The notes below the pieces were generated by a model that did no database searches, was not told the origin of the DNA, and worked only from the letters and a program-made list of their open reading frames with translations. A program made the translations under genes and the position numbers. Shown here piece after piece: positions 9,811-18,802 of a stretch of DNA of 64,000 nt (positions are counted from its first letter, which is position 1; each line of letters begins with the position of its first letter). The DNA comes from Conchocele bisecta. Lineage: Eukaryota > Mollusca > Bivalvia > Lucinida > Thyasiridae. The stretch is from assembly GCA_029237695.1 (NCBI GenBank), contig CM055279.1:18873686-18937685 (forward strand), in the 5' to 3' direction.

Positions 9811-10568
9811 TGAAATTTCTAGGACGACCGAAATCGGGTAATCGTTCTTCAACTCTCGCCCTTTATCATCAAGAATAGAAATCTTCAACTCGTGGATGTG
9901 TCCCGATTCCAAAACTTTCATCTCGGGGTGTGGGAAGTCTAAAGTCAGGGTCTCACCAAAGAAACAGTCGCTGGCGGGCACAGTTTTCAGTAATGTGCTG
10001 GGGGATCCGTCTACCATGTTGTACGATGTGTTCACCCGATCCAGGTGCACCCCGAGAGTTTTCGTGACGGCGAAGTTTACTGGGGTATCGCCGCGGTGCA
10101 CTCCCACGGGGAAGACAAACATCAACGGGATACAAAACCCTTCATCCTCGTCGTAAGAGGGTGCAAATTTAAATCCTAACATTGAGGCCAACCCCCGGGA
10201 GATCTCTAATTTTTTATCAACGGACAATGTCCCAATCCCCGTGGCTTTTGAGACTGTGAGAGTGCCATTATCAGGCATATTCGTCGCGATTAAAGCTTGG
10301 AGATCTCCGAAACCCCAAAAGCCAGAAGCAAAAAAAGAGGTAATGAGACACTTGATTCCCGAATGCGTCTCTCTACTTCTGCATGACTATCGGCGTCCTC
10401 TAGATCTAAAGGATCTAAGGGTCTGATATACTCGTACGTTTTGAGGTTTTTCCACCCGACCGTGAAGGTGATTGATCTAAGGCCTACCCCGCGTTGTCCG
10501 CAGCAGTTGTCTATTAATTTTTGAAGTTCACAACTCCCTTTTGGAACATTAGTGATAGTAGCAAACAT
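9805..10568 (-). pseudogene. Polinton small beta-rich protein, possible minor capsid component
   Basis: The start at ATG 10568 (MFATITNVPKGSC) is favoured because it is conserved in copy 2 at 44591. The frame breaks near 10290-10440, with sequence missing relative to copy 2, and resumes at 10278 through to TAA at 9805. The C-terminal half is predicted beta-rich, with PSTLLKTVPASDCFFGETL and a run ending YPISVVLEISN. The expected intact length is ~230-250 aa. Related uncharacterised proteins accompany Polinton capsid genes. Size and beta content would fit a single jelly-roll minor capsid or penton protein, but I cannot confirm that. Its start codon lies only 14 bp from the divergent start at 10583. 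Confidence 0.6.
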
Positions 10569-10582
10569 AATACTATCTTTCA

Positions 10583-12010
10583 ATGGATACCAAAGCATTT
10601 AGCTTTAATTCTAATGCAAAGTACGCGGTCGGTGGTAAATACACGCAAAAATATGTAGTTAACCACCTTGTACACCCAACCGTAACGGTTAGACCGGACA
10701 GTGGCTTTGCCACCAATTTCCCTAACATCTTTGAACAATATAGGCTGCCGAAGATTACTACGATGGAGGCGGTAAACTGGTGGAAAGCAACACCGATGCA
10801 GTTTTGGCAGAACCAAATAAATTTCGCTGTATGGTGCGCAACAGCCGGGTGTGGAGTTTCACATAAAGACCATCTGACATCCAAGAATGTCATGCTCCGA
10901 AGTGTCTACAACTTTCACGCGTATTATACTATTAGGAGGTTTCTCAAAGAACTAGGTATTTCACTACCTCGAGACGACGCCTGGGACCCCATTTCCAACG
11001 CATACGACCGTATGGCGTTTGAAAGACTGTGTAACGAATTTAACGTTTCAAAAGACGCCGACTGGAGACAGAAAGCATTTCCTACCAGCACCGGCCTCGG
11101 GGACGTTCTCATTCGGGGCCAGTCCGGGAATTGGACGCAGACTGATTTGAGACACGATCACTCCGGTGACCACATCGTCAGTCGGAACGTCGGGAATTTT
11201 GACCACGCGACTATGACTTTCGGGCCGGAAGTGTCTGGAGGTCGACACTGTGGCGTGTTTTCTTGTAAAATGTTACTTCCGAGACGGGCTCACGTAGATT
11301 ACATACAGCAGGCTGCTGAGGTTCAGAACGCGTGGGGTACATTTATGTTAGATAAGGGTCTAGGGTTCACGCAGGCCGGGGTTACTCGTGTCAACGACTC
11401 CATTCGCACGTACGTCTGGGCCATCCTCGGCGCACAGAAGCAAACTCGCAGTTCTATACTGGGCACGGGAACAGCGTTTGATGCACAAAAACAATTCTTG
11501 GCATTTGTAGAGGACGCCATCTCAGCTAGGGTGGATCTGGAGAAGGCGATCCAGAATTATCAAGACGTTTTGCAGAATGCCAGCACTCCAGTAGACTATG
11601 TATTTGGAATAGGTCTTTATATGGCGCCGAGCAATATGATACTACGAGACGACCCGGTTGACGGTTACAATAATCAGATCGTAATCGCCACCGCCAATCA
11701 AAAAAATCGCCACAACGGTAACGTGAACACGGATATCATCAAGCGCACCCCCAACATGATCGGGTTCAACAGTGTTGTAAGTGGAACCGATTTCATAAAA
11801 CGCCCAAAACACAAAATGGATACACCTTCCTCAACACAATCGAACCCAGTACCCCCAATTCGTAAATTGGATGCACCATCGAGTTCCCCAAATCCAATCA
11901 TCAACAATGTTGAAACACCAATCGAGATTGGAAGCACAACACACGAGGAGGAGAAATTAGGGCTCGTCGTCGCCCTCGTGGCGATCGGATTATTTACGCT
12001 ATGGTTTTAG
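10583..12010 (+). CDS. Polinton-specific 475-aa protein with C-terminal membrane anchor
   Basis: The frame is intact from ATG 10583 to TAG 12010, one of the few long genes here without a lesion. The N-terminal ~400 residues are soluble-looking and contain family-typical blocks: FAVWCATAGCGVSHKDHL (~residue 75), FTQAGVTRVNDSIRTYVWAI (~265-285) and VDYVFGIGLYMAPSNM (~340-355). A Pro/Ser/Thr-rich linker follows (~395-450), then a terminal hydrophobic helix, LGLVVALVAIGLFTLWF, at the extreme C-terminus, so the protein would be tail-anchored. The family recurs in invertebrate Polintons next to the capsid gene, with no experimental function known to me. It diverges from the 9805-10568 gene and converges with 11999-13307, overlapping its 3' end by 12 bp. 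Two inverted CCAAT palindromes lie in the linker-coding part. Possible role: virion membrane or vertex protein (inference). Confidence 0.85.
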   Translation: MDTKAFSFNSNAKYAVGGKYTQKYVVNHLVHPTVTVRPDSGFATNFPNIFEQYRLPKITTMEAVNWWKATPMQFWQNQINFAVWCATAGCGVSHKDHLTSKNVMLRSVYNFHAYYTIRRFLKELGISLPRDDAWDPISNAYDRMAFERLCNEFNVSKDADWRQKAFPTSTGLGDVLIRGQSGNWTQTDLRHDHSGDHIVSRNVGNFDHATMTFGPEVSGGRHCGVFSCKMLLPRRAHVDYIQQAAEVQNAWGTFMLDKGLGFTQAGVTRVNDSIRTYVWAILGAQKQTRSSILGTGTAFDAQKQFLAFVEDAISARVDLEKAIQNYQDVLQNASTPVDYVFGIGLYMAPSNMILRDDPVDGYNNQIVIATANQKNRHNGNVNTDIIKRTPNMIGFNSVVSGTDFIKRPKHKMDTPSSTQSNPVPPIRKLDAPSSSPNPIINNVETPIEIGSTTHEEEKLGLVVALVAIGLFTLWF

Positions 12011-13307
12011 GAACTCTCTGGCGAAGAATAGTAGGAGACCGGCGATTGCCACGATTAAAGCCCAGGTATTTTTGGGTAGCCATCCGGCCGTTTTTGATAA
12101 TATAGATAGCAAGTAAGAAACGATATTTCCGATCAGCCCAGGTAGTGCGGCAGCCGCCTTTTCGGCTAATTTAGCCAGGAGACTGGCGAGGGCTTTTAGT
12201 TGTTTTTTTACCCACCACTCCTTGGCTCCGCCGGATGGTGCGGGTGGTGGTGTGGGTGCTGGCGCGGTGTGGCGCCGCACCACCAGTGAAAGCTAGAACT
12301 ATGGTCGATATAGTCATGCTGATAGCAACGAGGATGCTTGCTATCGTGACACCCTGCTCTCTGAACAGAGTGCGAAGACGCTCACCGAGTGTCGTCTCCT
12401 CGTGCAGGACACTCGAGATTGTTTCGCGGATCCGACTTCTTTGGGTGCGGAGAGCCTCACGGTTAGTCGATGCAGCCTGCAAGCGAGCTTCTCTTTCGTC
12501 CCGCAACGACCGTAGGCGTTCGGTGATCCGCTCGGTAGATTCTCTATCGCCACCCGCTTCCTCCAGTTTTCTTTCTTCTGGCGCGATATGTTCATCCAGC
12601 GACGAGAGTTTGGCGAGGTTAAGGACCAGCTCGCCCTGGACCGTTTGCATAACCTTATCGAGGCCCCGGAGTTCGCGAAGAGGTAACGGTGGGTCGTTCA
12701 TCGTCCTGAGTAGTTCGTCTATATCACTTTCGTTGAGCTCCATCGTGTTAATAGCGTCGGTGGCTACTCGAGGGAGTTCGCTGAGCTCAACAGTTTCTAT
12801 ATCGGCGGCCGTCTTCGCCATCGTTTCGTCGGTAGACTGTAGGGCCTCTACAGCGCGGGTCGGCATAATTTGTTTACCCTTCTTCCAATCTACGAATCCT
12901 AGTTCGCTCCTTATGATTTCACCACCGACCCGGTTTCCGGCAATGGTGCTCAGCGCTAGGGGTTTACCGGTCATCGTGTTGACGATCGGGACATTTGATG
13001 CGTTTAGTCGCAATCTACCACGCAGATCCAATTCGAACTTGGAGTAGTCGCGACCGACAGAAGGGACCAGACCTTTTTCTGCTGCCAAACTGTTGTAGTA
13101 GTCGTTTACAGCTCCCTCGAGTAATTCCCGACTTTGACTAATGGTGTTGGTAGCGCCACCTAATTCCCACGATTGCGATTGGATTGGAACTGGAGGCTGT
13201 ATCAAGGGTGTTTCGTCATTATAATCATCATCATCACCATCGAGGTAATCAACTCGGTCGCCCGTAGTGAGATCGTAGTTGTCCATGTCAATATAGTAAT
13301 CAGTCAT
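11999..13307 (-). pseudogene. Polinton coiled-coil membrane protein, frameshifted
   Basis: Starts at ATG 13307 (MTDYYIDMDNYDL). The frame is open to about residue 345, then shifts near 12240-12280 inside a Pro-rich linker; the remainder is read in another frame to TAG at 11999-12001. Layout: acidic N-terminus, a mixed domain to ~200, a strong coiled coil (~215-300, Glu/Arg/Leu-rich, for example ITERLRSLRDEREARLQAAS), a hydrophobic helix (~315-335, VTIASILVAISMTISTIV), a Pro linker, then a C-terminal amphipathic stretch (LASLLAKLAEKAAAALPGLI) and a last hydrophobic helix (ALIVAIAGLLLFF). The family is common in invertebrate Polintons and uncharacterised. Two hydrophobic segments plus an Ala-rich amphipathic helix suggest membrane remodelling or lysis during entry or exit; this is inference. 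Copy 2 lacks the N-terminal two thirds. Confidence 0.72.
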
Positions 13308-13313
13308 ATTTAT

Positions 13314-13335
13314 AATTTTCTTAAAATTAATTAAG
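13314..13335 (-). promoter_or_regulatory. Candidate class-2 promoter box between divergent genes
   Basis: Minus-strand CTTAATTAATTTTAAGAAAA ends 7 bp before the ATG at 13307. The 73-bp intergenic stretch 13308-13380 must also serve the major capsid gene starting at 13381. Confidence 0.45.
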
Positions 13336-13380
13336 AATTAAAGACAAAACCTTACGGGTTTAATATAGTTTCACTAAATT

Positions 13381-14673
13381 ATGTCTTCGAGTCAATACGG
13401 TCGCAAACTCAATCCATACCGCAGACTGCGTGAGCCCCTCGGGGCAAAAGGCGTGAGACAGAGTGCCGTTATTACGAACAACCCATCGACGATCCACCAG
13501 AACCAGCAGCTCTTGGTCCGCTTCCCCAACCTCGGAGCTAACGACGTCATTGTGCTGGGGACTGTTCGCCTCGCTTTCATTATTTCGCTGACGTCGACGG
13601 ACGAGAACCGAACCGTCGTTCAGAACCTGGATCGCGCCATAGTCAAGAAGACCATGTTTAGGATTTCTGGTAATGAGGTGATGTCGATCGATGACAGCGA
13701 AGTCTACCATTGTTATCAGGACCTATGGAAGACGGAGCAAGAGCGTGAAAACGCTGTCTATCAGGGTATTGACACCAGCAAAAATAAGAACGTAACCAAA
13801 CTTAGAATCGGGGCTGCTAACAAGGCAGATAACAACGCGAGCGACAATGCGGTCGCGGGCGCTTACGGCAACCGCTTCTACATCCCGCACGACTTTGAGT
13901 TGCTGGAGAGTCACATGCCCTACTATCAGAGCGCTTTGGCTGACCGCCTCGAATACGAACTAACGTTCAACGACTACGGCAGAGTTCTCATAGCCAGCGA
14001 CATGTTATCGACGTATACGATTGATAATGTTTCGCTGGAGTACGACATGGTCACGATGCCCGAACTCGCGCGATTGATCAGAACCCAGTACGCCAGGCGC
14101 GTTGCCATACTTTACGACTGAGTTCTTCGCCATCGCAAGATGACGAATGACAAAGGCGACACATTGTGGAATATTAATGTCAACGTACCCGCCCGCTCGA
14201 TGAAAGGTATACTGATGTTGTTCGAGGATGCTCGGTTCGCGTTCGGTGCTAGAAAAACCGACAAATTCTATAACCCCAAAATCACGAAGGTAGAGGTGAC
14301 GATCGAGGGAGTCCCCAATCAACTCTACAGCGCGGGTCTTCGCGCGCACCAGCAGTGGGATGAAGTAAGAAAGCAGTTTGCTGCCGGCTCTACGCGTTCT
14401 CCGGAGGTTGCAGCAGTTGCCAAAGATCTGCATCTCTCGGCCGTCTCCCTCGCGGAGTTTCTGAATACAAAATACGCGTTATGGTTAGACATGCAAGCCA
14501 GCGACGACGACCAAATACACGGCAGCGGACGCCGAGTTGAGAACGCTAGTGAGGGTGTGACGATCCAGATAACCAAAGAGGCGGATGGAGCTGGCACATT
14601 GAACGTGTACTTATATATAATTACAGAGGCACAACTGAACATCGAAGATGGCCGATACGTCTCAGCGATCTAA
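13381..14673 (+). pseudogene. Major capsid protein (double jelly-roll), split by in-frame TGA
   Basis: ORF 13381-14121 (246 aa, MSSSQYGRKLNPYRRLREPL) ends with TGA at 14119-14121. The same frame reopens at once and runs to 14673 (ATG at 14140). Both halves belong to the Polinton double jelly-roll major capsid protein, ~430 aa in total. Typical blocks are LLVRFPNLGANDVIV, AIVKKTMFRISGNEV and FYIPHDFELLESHMPYYQ in the first half, and ARSMKGILMLFEDARF, FYNPKITKVEVTIEGVPNQL and KYALWLDMQA in the second. The protein builds the icosahedral shell. The TGA sits where the family usually has a basic residue and lies in a CpG-decay context, yet copy 2 has the identical stop (47190-47192), so it predates both insertions. 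Downstream the ATPase overlaps by 26 bp. Confidence 0.88.
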
Positions 14674-15368
14674 TGATTTAATTAATTTAAAAAAAATTAG
14701 CAATCATTCTAACGATTTATTAATTAATAAATTTGAAAAAAATAAGAAAATTAGCAATCAATACCAATTCACGATTGGAGATGCCCACTCTGCCATAATA
14801 TGTGGGCAGACAGGATGTGGACAAAACGGTTTTCATCCTAGACTTGCTCGAGGGCTCCTACCGCGATGCCTTTCGTCACATTGTGATCCTGTGTCCCACT
14901 GTGCGGCACAACGATACTTATCAACGGCGCCCGTGGATATGGACCGACCCTGAGGTATACGTTATTGACCCCCGTGATAGGCTTCACGATTGGCTGCGTG
15001 GTTTATACCAAAGATTCCAGGGTGAGCCCACCCTATACGTGATTGATGATTGTTCGGCCACGGCGGCGATGACCAAAAAGAAGGACATGCTCTCCGAGCT
15101 CGCATTTTCTGGCCGCCATGCTAGGCAAAGCGTATGGATATTCACTCAAAAGTACAACGCCGTCCTCAAGGATCTGCGCGAGCAAACGAAATGGGTCGCC
15201 CTCTTTCACTGCAAGGACAGAGACTCATTCGATGACTGTCTTCGAGAGAATGACGTTATCCCAACGCGCGAGGAGCGCCTGGAGGTTCGACAGATGCTTT
15301 CGGAAACTAAGCACGCCAAGCTTTTGCTAAAGACTGATCAATCAACTGCTTACAAAGTTATCAATTAA
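14648..15368 (+). pseudogene. FtsK/HerA-type genome packaging ATPase, frameshifted in Walker A
   Basis: The first frame, from ATG 14648, reads to the P-loop (IICGQTGCG at ~14800-14824). There a single-base length change breaks the frame, exactly at the Lys/Thr of Walker A. The rest is read in a second frame to TAA 15368. Walker B is TLYVIDDC (~15030-15055); further family blocks are LSELAFSGRHARQSVWIFTQ and WVALFHCKDRDSF. This is the A32-like packaging ATPase that loads DNA into capsids of Polintons, adintoviruses and NCLDV. Length (~230 aa) is normal. The N-terminal ~35 residues are encoded by AT-rich repeat-like DNA with two TTAGCAATCA motifs, so the true start could lie further in. It overlaps the capsid gene end, suggesting linked expression. 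Confidence 0.85.
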
Positions 15369-15677
15369 TTTTATAATTAATTAGCAATTACTTAACGATC
15401 GTTAGTAATTGCCGAGTAAATGCTTAACAATTAATTTTAAGAAAATTAGCAATTACTGAACAATGCTGAATAAATGCTGAACAATGCTGAACAAATGCTT
15501 AACAAATGTTGAACAAATGCTGAACAATGGTTAACAATGTTAACAATTTGGTGCTCCGCTGCGAGCTTTGTTGCGAGCATAATGGTGATCATAAGTATCG
15601 GGTGGTGCGCTTGACAATATGTTAAAGTGATGAGACTTGTTAGAATAGTTAAATTAATTTTAAGAAAATTAGCAATA
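15369..15677. other. Spacer with degenerate TGAACAA(T)G tandem repeats and class-2 boxes
   Basis: From ~15385 to 15545 the sequence is a loose repeat of GCTGAACAATG / TGCTTAACAA units (7-13 bp period). Two copies of TTAATTTTAAGAAAATTAGC lie at 15431 and 15654, the second running directly into the ATG at 15678. It is the largest spacer in the virion gene cluster. No ORF was seen. Confidence 0.6.
15654..15677 (+). promoter_or_regulatory. Class-2 box immediately before ATG 15678
   Basis: TTAATTTTAAGAAAATTAGC then AATA and the ATG. It is the cleanest copy of this motif and fixes the likely start of the next ORF. Confidence 0.5.
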
Positions 15678-15994
15678 ATGAACTGCGACGAACTTCTCGA
15701 TCAGCTAATAGAAGAAACCTCAACTCCAACTGCCAACATCCCTGAATAAGATAATTGGATCCGGACAATGAGCAATCGGGATCAACTCCAACGGCGGTTG
15801 GTATTGGGTTGAGTGCAACGACTCCGAATGAAAATGAAAATGCGGCGCGACGAGAGCGGCTAGCTGCGCTGGTTGCTGAGGGACAATCGGAGCATTATCT
15901 CGGTAGGCGTATCTCAGTTTTTCAGGTGGATAAGATGTCAGATGAGGAGATCGATAAAATGTATGCGCGATACGAATCTAGGTTAGGTGCGTAG
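15678..15994 (+). pseudogene. Small Polinton ORF (acidic N-terminus), frameshifted
   Basis: ATG 15678 opens 23 codons (MNCDELLDQLIEETSTPT) to a stop at 15747-15749. From 15755 another frame encodes DPDNEQSGSTPTAVGIGLSA, a low-complexity linker, then a conserved-looking helical C-terminus (RRERLAALVAEGQSEHYLGR, DKMSDEEIDKMYARYESRLG) up to TAG 15992-15994. It is read as one ~100-aa protein with a frame break. The next ORF begins at the very next base; in related Polintons the two are usually one protein, so the TAG may be a second lesion. Function unknown. Confidence 0.5.
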
Positions 15995-16324
15995 ATGACA
16001 AAAACTCGTGGATCGGCGGCTATTCATTTGTACGCAACCGCCGTTAGTATACTTCTCCCTATACCAAACACCGCGGGATTGATTGACGATCTAGAGACTG
16101 ACCCTTTTATAGGTCACACTCTTAGAACAGCCTGCTGCTCAATTTATCACAAGTTTGGAATGTACTTAGCTCCGCTGACAACCGCGTTGACCACTGGTAA
16201 ACACTGTCAATTTGGACATATATGCCCACGAACTATAAGCCCTAATAATAATATCATAAATGATGACACAAGACACACCCGCGAGAGTGATGGAACAGCA
16301 ATCTCCAACAGCGTTGGGGATTGA
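15995..16324 (+). CDS. Small Polinton protein
   Basis: 109-aa ORF starting at ATG directly after the upstream TAG (TAGATG junction). Contains SAAIHLYATAVSILLPIPNT, a moderately hydrophobic N-terminal segment, and YHKFGMYLAPLTTALTTGKH with HCQFGH after it. The last ~35 residues (from ~16220) overlap the next gene and look non-conserved. It is probably the C-terminal half of a larger protein whose first half is 15678-15994. The family is Polinton-specific; function not known to me. Confidence 0.55.
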   Translation: MTKTRGSAAIHLYATAVSILLPIPNTAGLIDDLETDPFIGHTLRTACCSIYHKFGMYLAPLTTALTTGKHCQFGHICPRTISPNNNIINDDTRHTRESDGTAISNSVGD

Positions 16325-16835
16325 TCCAACCCAATCGAACCCGATTGCAGCACTTCCAACTGCGATTGATCCTCCAACCCAATCGCGATTGGAGTTGGGG
16401 GTTGCACGACATAAAAACCCAAAAAGGCAGGCAGCTGGGAGGGCGGCGGCAGCCACCCGAAAAGTTGAACAAGATAAAATACTCGCCGAGCTTCGAGAGG
16501 CTAAACAGTCGTTGCAATCGGGGACGAAGACAGCAAAACATCTGAAGACAGAGTTGAGTACAACAACACCCCCAATTCACGAATTGGAAGCACACTCAAC
16601 ACCCAATCGAGGTTGGATGAATCCGATTGAACCCCAATTCGTGAATTGGAGTTGGGTTGTTGGTGGTGGTCTGGCAGTTGTTGGTGCCCTGTGCGTGTGG
16701 AAATACCCCCTATTACACCAATCCTTATCGAAAAAACAACCCCCATCAATTCATCCAAAAACAGTTACGAAACACCAATCGCGATTGGATGCGCCCCATT
16801 TAAACATTGATCGCGACCCCTTTTATATGCAATAA
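16260..16835 (+). CDS. Polinton single-pass membrane protein
   Basis: 191 aa, intact. The start at 16260 (or 16263) gives the family-like N-terminus MMTQDTPARVMEQQSPTALG. Then follow a Pro/Thr/Gln-rich linker, a basic block (KNPKRQAAGRAAAATRK) with a short helix, another linker, one hydrophobic helix at about residues 127-150 (VVGGGLAVVGALCVW) and a basic Pro-rich tail. It overlaps the upstream ORF by 65 bp and is followed 5 bp later by the next gene. The two linkers are encoded by repeated inverted CCAAT palindromes, and much of the linker length comes from them. Topology suggests a virion-membrane or assembly protein; this is inference. Confidence 0.65.
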   Translation: MMTQDTPARVMEQQSPTALGIDPTQSNPIAALPTAIDPPTQSRLELGVARHKNPKRQAAGRAAAATRKVEQDKILAELREAKQSLQSGTKTAKHLKTELSTTTPPIHELEAHSTPNRGWMNPIEPQFVNWSWVVGGGLAVVGALCVWKYPLLHQSLSKKQPPSIHPKTVTKHQSRLDAPHLNIDRDPFYMQ

Positions 16836-16840
16836 TTATA

Positions 16841-17074
16841 ATGGCTGAACAAGATGGTAAAATGTTAGTGAATGCGCTTTATCACGCCGTGGTGATATCG
16901 GGTTTCAGTATCGGGTATGCTCGACTATCAAAGATGGCCTTAGGAGGGTCCGCTCCCAAATTGGACTTTACTGTGAGAGACGTAGGGCTCGCGACCTTAG
17001 ATGTAGCGGCCGCATTTTGGACCCGAGATTATCTAGTTAAAGCTGGAATTCTACCAGTTAATATATGGAAATAA
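16841..17074 (+). CDS. Polinton small hydrophobic protein (77 aa)
   Basis: Intact ORF MAEQDGKMLVNALYHAVVIS...; hydrophobic N-terminal helix (~10-28), the block KLDFTVRDVGLATLDVAAAF (~46-65) and a short C-terminus ending NIWK. Its stop codon abuts the next ATG (TAAATG), a tight gene pair. Similar ~80-aa proteins sit at this place in invertebrate Polintons. Function unknown; likely membrane-associated. Confidence 0.65.
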   Translation: MAEQDGKMLVNALYHAVVISGFSIGYARLSKMALGGSAPKLDFTVRDVGLATLDVAAAFWTRDYLVKAGILPVNIWK

Positions 17075-17506
17075 ATGGCTTCAATCGCAGTAATAGTAGG
17101 TGGTGCGCTTGTAAACGCATTGGCGTTCAGCGGTAGCAACTTTATATTCTCTAAAATGAGAAGCTCGAACGTGGATGAGGAGCGTAATCGTCACGATTTA
17201 GCTGTAGAACAACTCAATAGCGCAAAGGAAGCGTGGTCGAAAAAACGAACCGCCCATCTGGACTGGGTCAATGAAGAGCTTCGCCGCGAAAATCACGCCG
17301 CACAAACTTTTCAGAACGTTGAAGAAGCCAACCGCGAGTATGCGCTGGCATATCCGCACAAAAGTCTCGATCCAATGGATCGCGAGCCCCAACTTTCAGA
17401 TATCTATGTACCGTCAGAGCCCCAAAAAGACCGCGAGATCGCGTTCATCGTCGTGGGAATGGGTGTGGTGGGGCTCGTCGGCTACTATATTCAATCGAGA
17501 TTTTAA
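17075..17506 (+). CDS. Polinton two-helix membrane protein with coiled coil
   Basis: 143 aa, intact. N-terminal hydrophobic segment (IAVIVGGALVNALAFSGSNF), a charged helical middle (VDEERNRHDLAVEQLNSAKE, WVNEELRRENHAAQTF), then a C-terminal hydrophobic helix (REIAFIVVGMGVVGLVGYYI). Conserved in invertebrate Polintons directly upstream of the integrase. The hairpin-like layout (two membrane ends, soluble middle) suggests a membrane or vesicle-associated virion protein; no function is established to my knowledge. Followed by an AT-rich 50-bp leader with a TATA-like stretch for the integrase. Confidence 0.7.
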   Translation: MASIAVIVGGALVNALAFSGSNFIFSKMRSSNVDEERNRHDLAVEQLNSAKEAWSKKRTAHLDWVNEELRRENHAAQTFQNVEEANREYALAYPHKSLDPMDREPQLSDIYVPSEPQKDREIAFIVVGMGVVGLVGYYIQSRF

Positions 17507-17530
17507 ATTAATTATTTTAAATAATTTTTT

Positions 17531-17554
17531 TTATAAATATATATATATATATAG
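17531..17554 (+). promoter_or_regulatory. TATA-like leader of integrase
   Basis: TTATAAATATATATATATATA lies ~10-28 bp upstream of ATG 17559. It could be a promoter or simply AT-rich spacer. Confidence 0.35.
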
Positions 17555-17558
17555 AACG

Positions 17559-18802
17559 ATGTCAGTTGACGAACTTTATTTTGCTATGATTGGTGTAGGC
17601 TACACTGCCCTTAAACACCGCATAGCTGGCGCAGGGGGTATGATTCGTCTGGCCCGAGATTCTCTCGAGACGTGGCGCGAGGACGAAAAAGCGGCCACAC
17701 TTTTCGCAAAGCGGATGTTATATTTCTCCACCAATCCTGGGGGATTGGATTTTCCCAAGTTCTTTCAGAAGATGAACACGCGCAAACTTAATACCAAACT
17801 ATCGGTTCGCCTAACGCGCAAGCTAGCGAACACGTACTATAGCCCCCGCAGGTACTGGAAGGGACTCGCGGCCATCAAGAACCTCGCGGCGGCGACCAAG
17901 GTTTCAGAAAACGCTGTCAAGGAATGGCTCAAGAAGCAGGCCATCTGGCAGATCTATTTACCCGCGCCTCACAATATTCCGCGCCCGAAATTCGACGTGC
18001 CGGTACCCAACCAAGTTCACCAAGCGGATCTCCTGTTTCTCCCTCACGATCGCGTCGGTTGCAAGACGTACAGGTACGCACTGACAATCGTTGACGTAGC
18101 GAGTCGCTATAAGGGGGCTGAGCCGTTGGCCACTAAAGAGTATAAGGAGGTGGCCGAGGCTCTCTCCAGAATATATAAGAGGAGTCCTCTCAAATGGCCG
18201 AATCTTCTCCAGGTCGATCCCGGCCGCGAGTTCATGGGCGCGGTCTCTCATCTATTGTCTAAGCACGACGTTTCTGTCAGACGTGGCCGCGTCAACATCC
18301 ACCGGGACCAGGGGATCGTGGAGCGCTTCAATCGAACCCTGGCTGAGAGACTGTTCGGACACCAATACGCTAAAGAACTTGTAGATCCTCATTCGCGATC
18401 GACCGAGTGGGTGGCCAGACTGCCCGCCGTGGTCTCCGCACTGAACGGAGAGGTGACCAGATTGGTAGGTAAGAAGCCTGTAGATGCTATCAAGTTTAAA
18501 AGGGTGACGAGCAAGCCCTCTACCGTCTCGCGCGGGCGACCCGTTGGTTTAGAGGAGCAACGGCTTTCATCGGATATTGACGTCCGGTACCTCTATCAAC
18601 CGGGAGAGCTCAAAGGAGGCAGCCGCCGCGCGACTGATCCCGTGTGGTCTCTCAATGTATATCATCTAGATCGATATATTACCAAACTGATGAGCCCGTG
18701 CTCTACTATTTGGATGATGGGCCATCTCGAGGGTTTGTTCGCGAAGAACTTCTTATGGTGCCTTCTGACACCCAGCTACCCCCGGATCGTCAGAGTCTTT
18801 AG
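17559..18802 (+). pseudogene. Retrovirus-type (rve) integrase, C-terminal frameshift
   Basis: Start chosen at ATG 17559 (MSVDELYFAMIGVGYTALKH), after the TATA-like leader; the open frame extends upstream to 17271 but overlaps the previous gene. The rve catalytic triad is visible: D157 in HQADLLFLP, D220 in LLQVDPGREFMG, E255 in DQGIVERFNRTL, spacing 34 residues, i.e. DD(35)E. The N-terminal ~130 residues are basic and helical. Near 18665-18675 the frame shifts; the tail resembling the family (GFVREELL) is read in another frame and stops at 18800-18802, while the ORF in the first frame runs on meaninglessly to 18893. The enzyme inserts the element's DNA, making short target duplications. It converges on the polymerase gene with a 4-bp overlap. 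The catalytic residues are intact. Confidence 0.9.

Noticed and set aside
12235..13047. 270-aa plus-strand ORF
   Set aside because: Shadow of the minus-strand coiled-coil membrane protein; Ser/Arg-rich composition is that of an antisense frame.
16166..16758. Overlapping minus-strand ORFs
   Set aside because: Shadows of the plus-strand small membrane protein, created by palindromic CCAAT motifs that read open on both strands.
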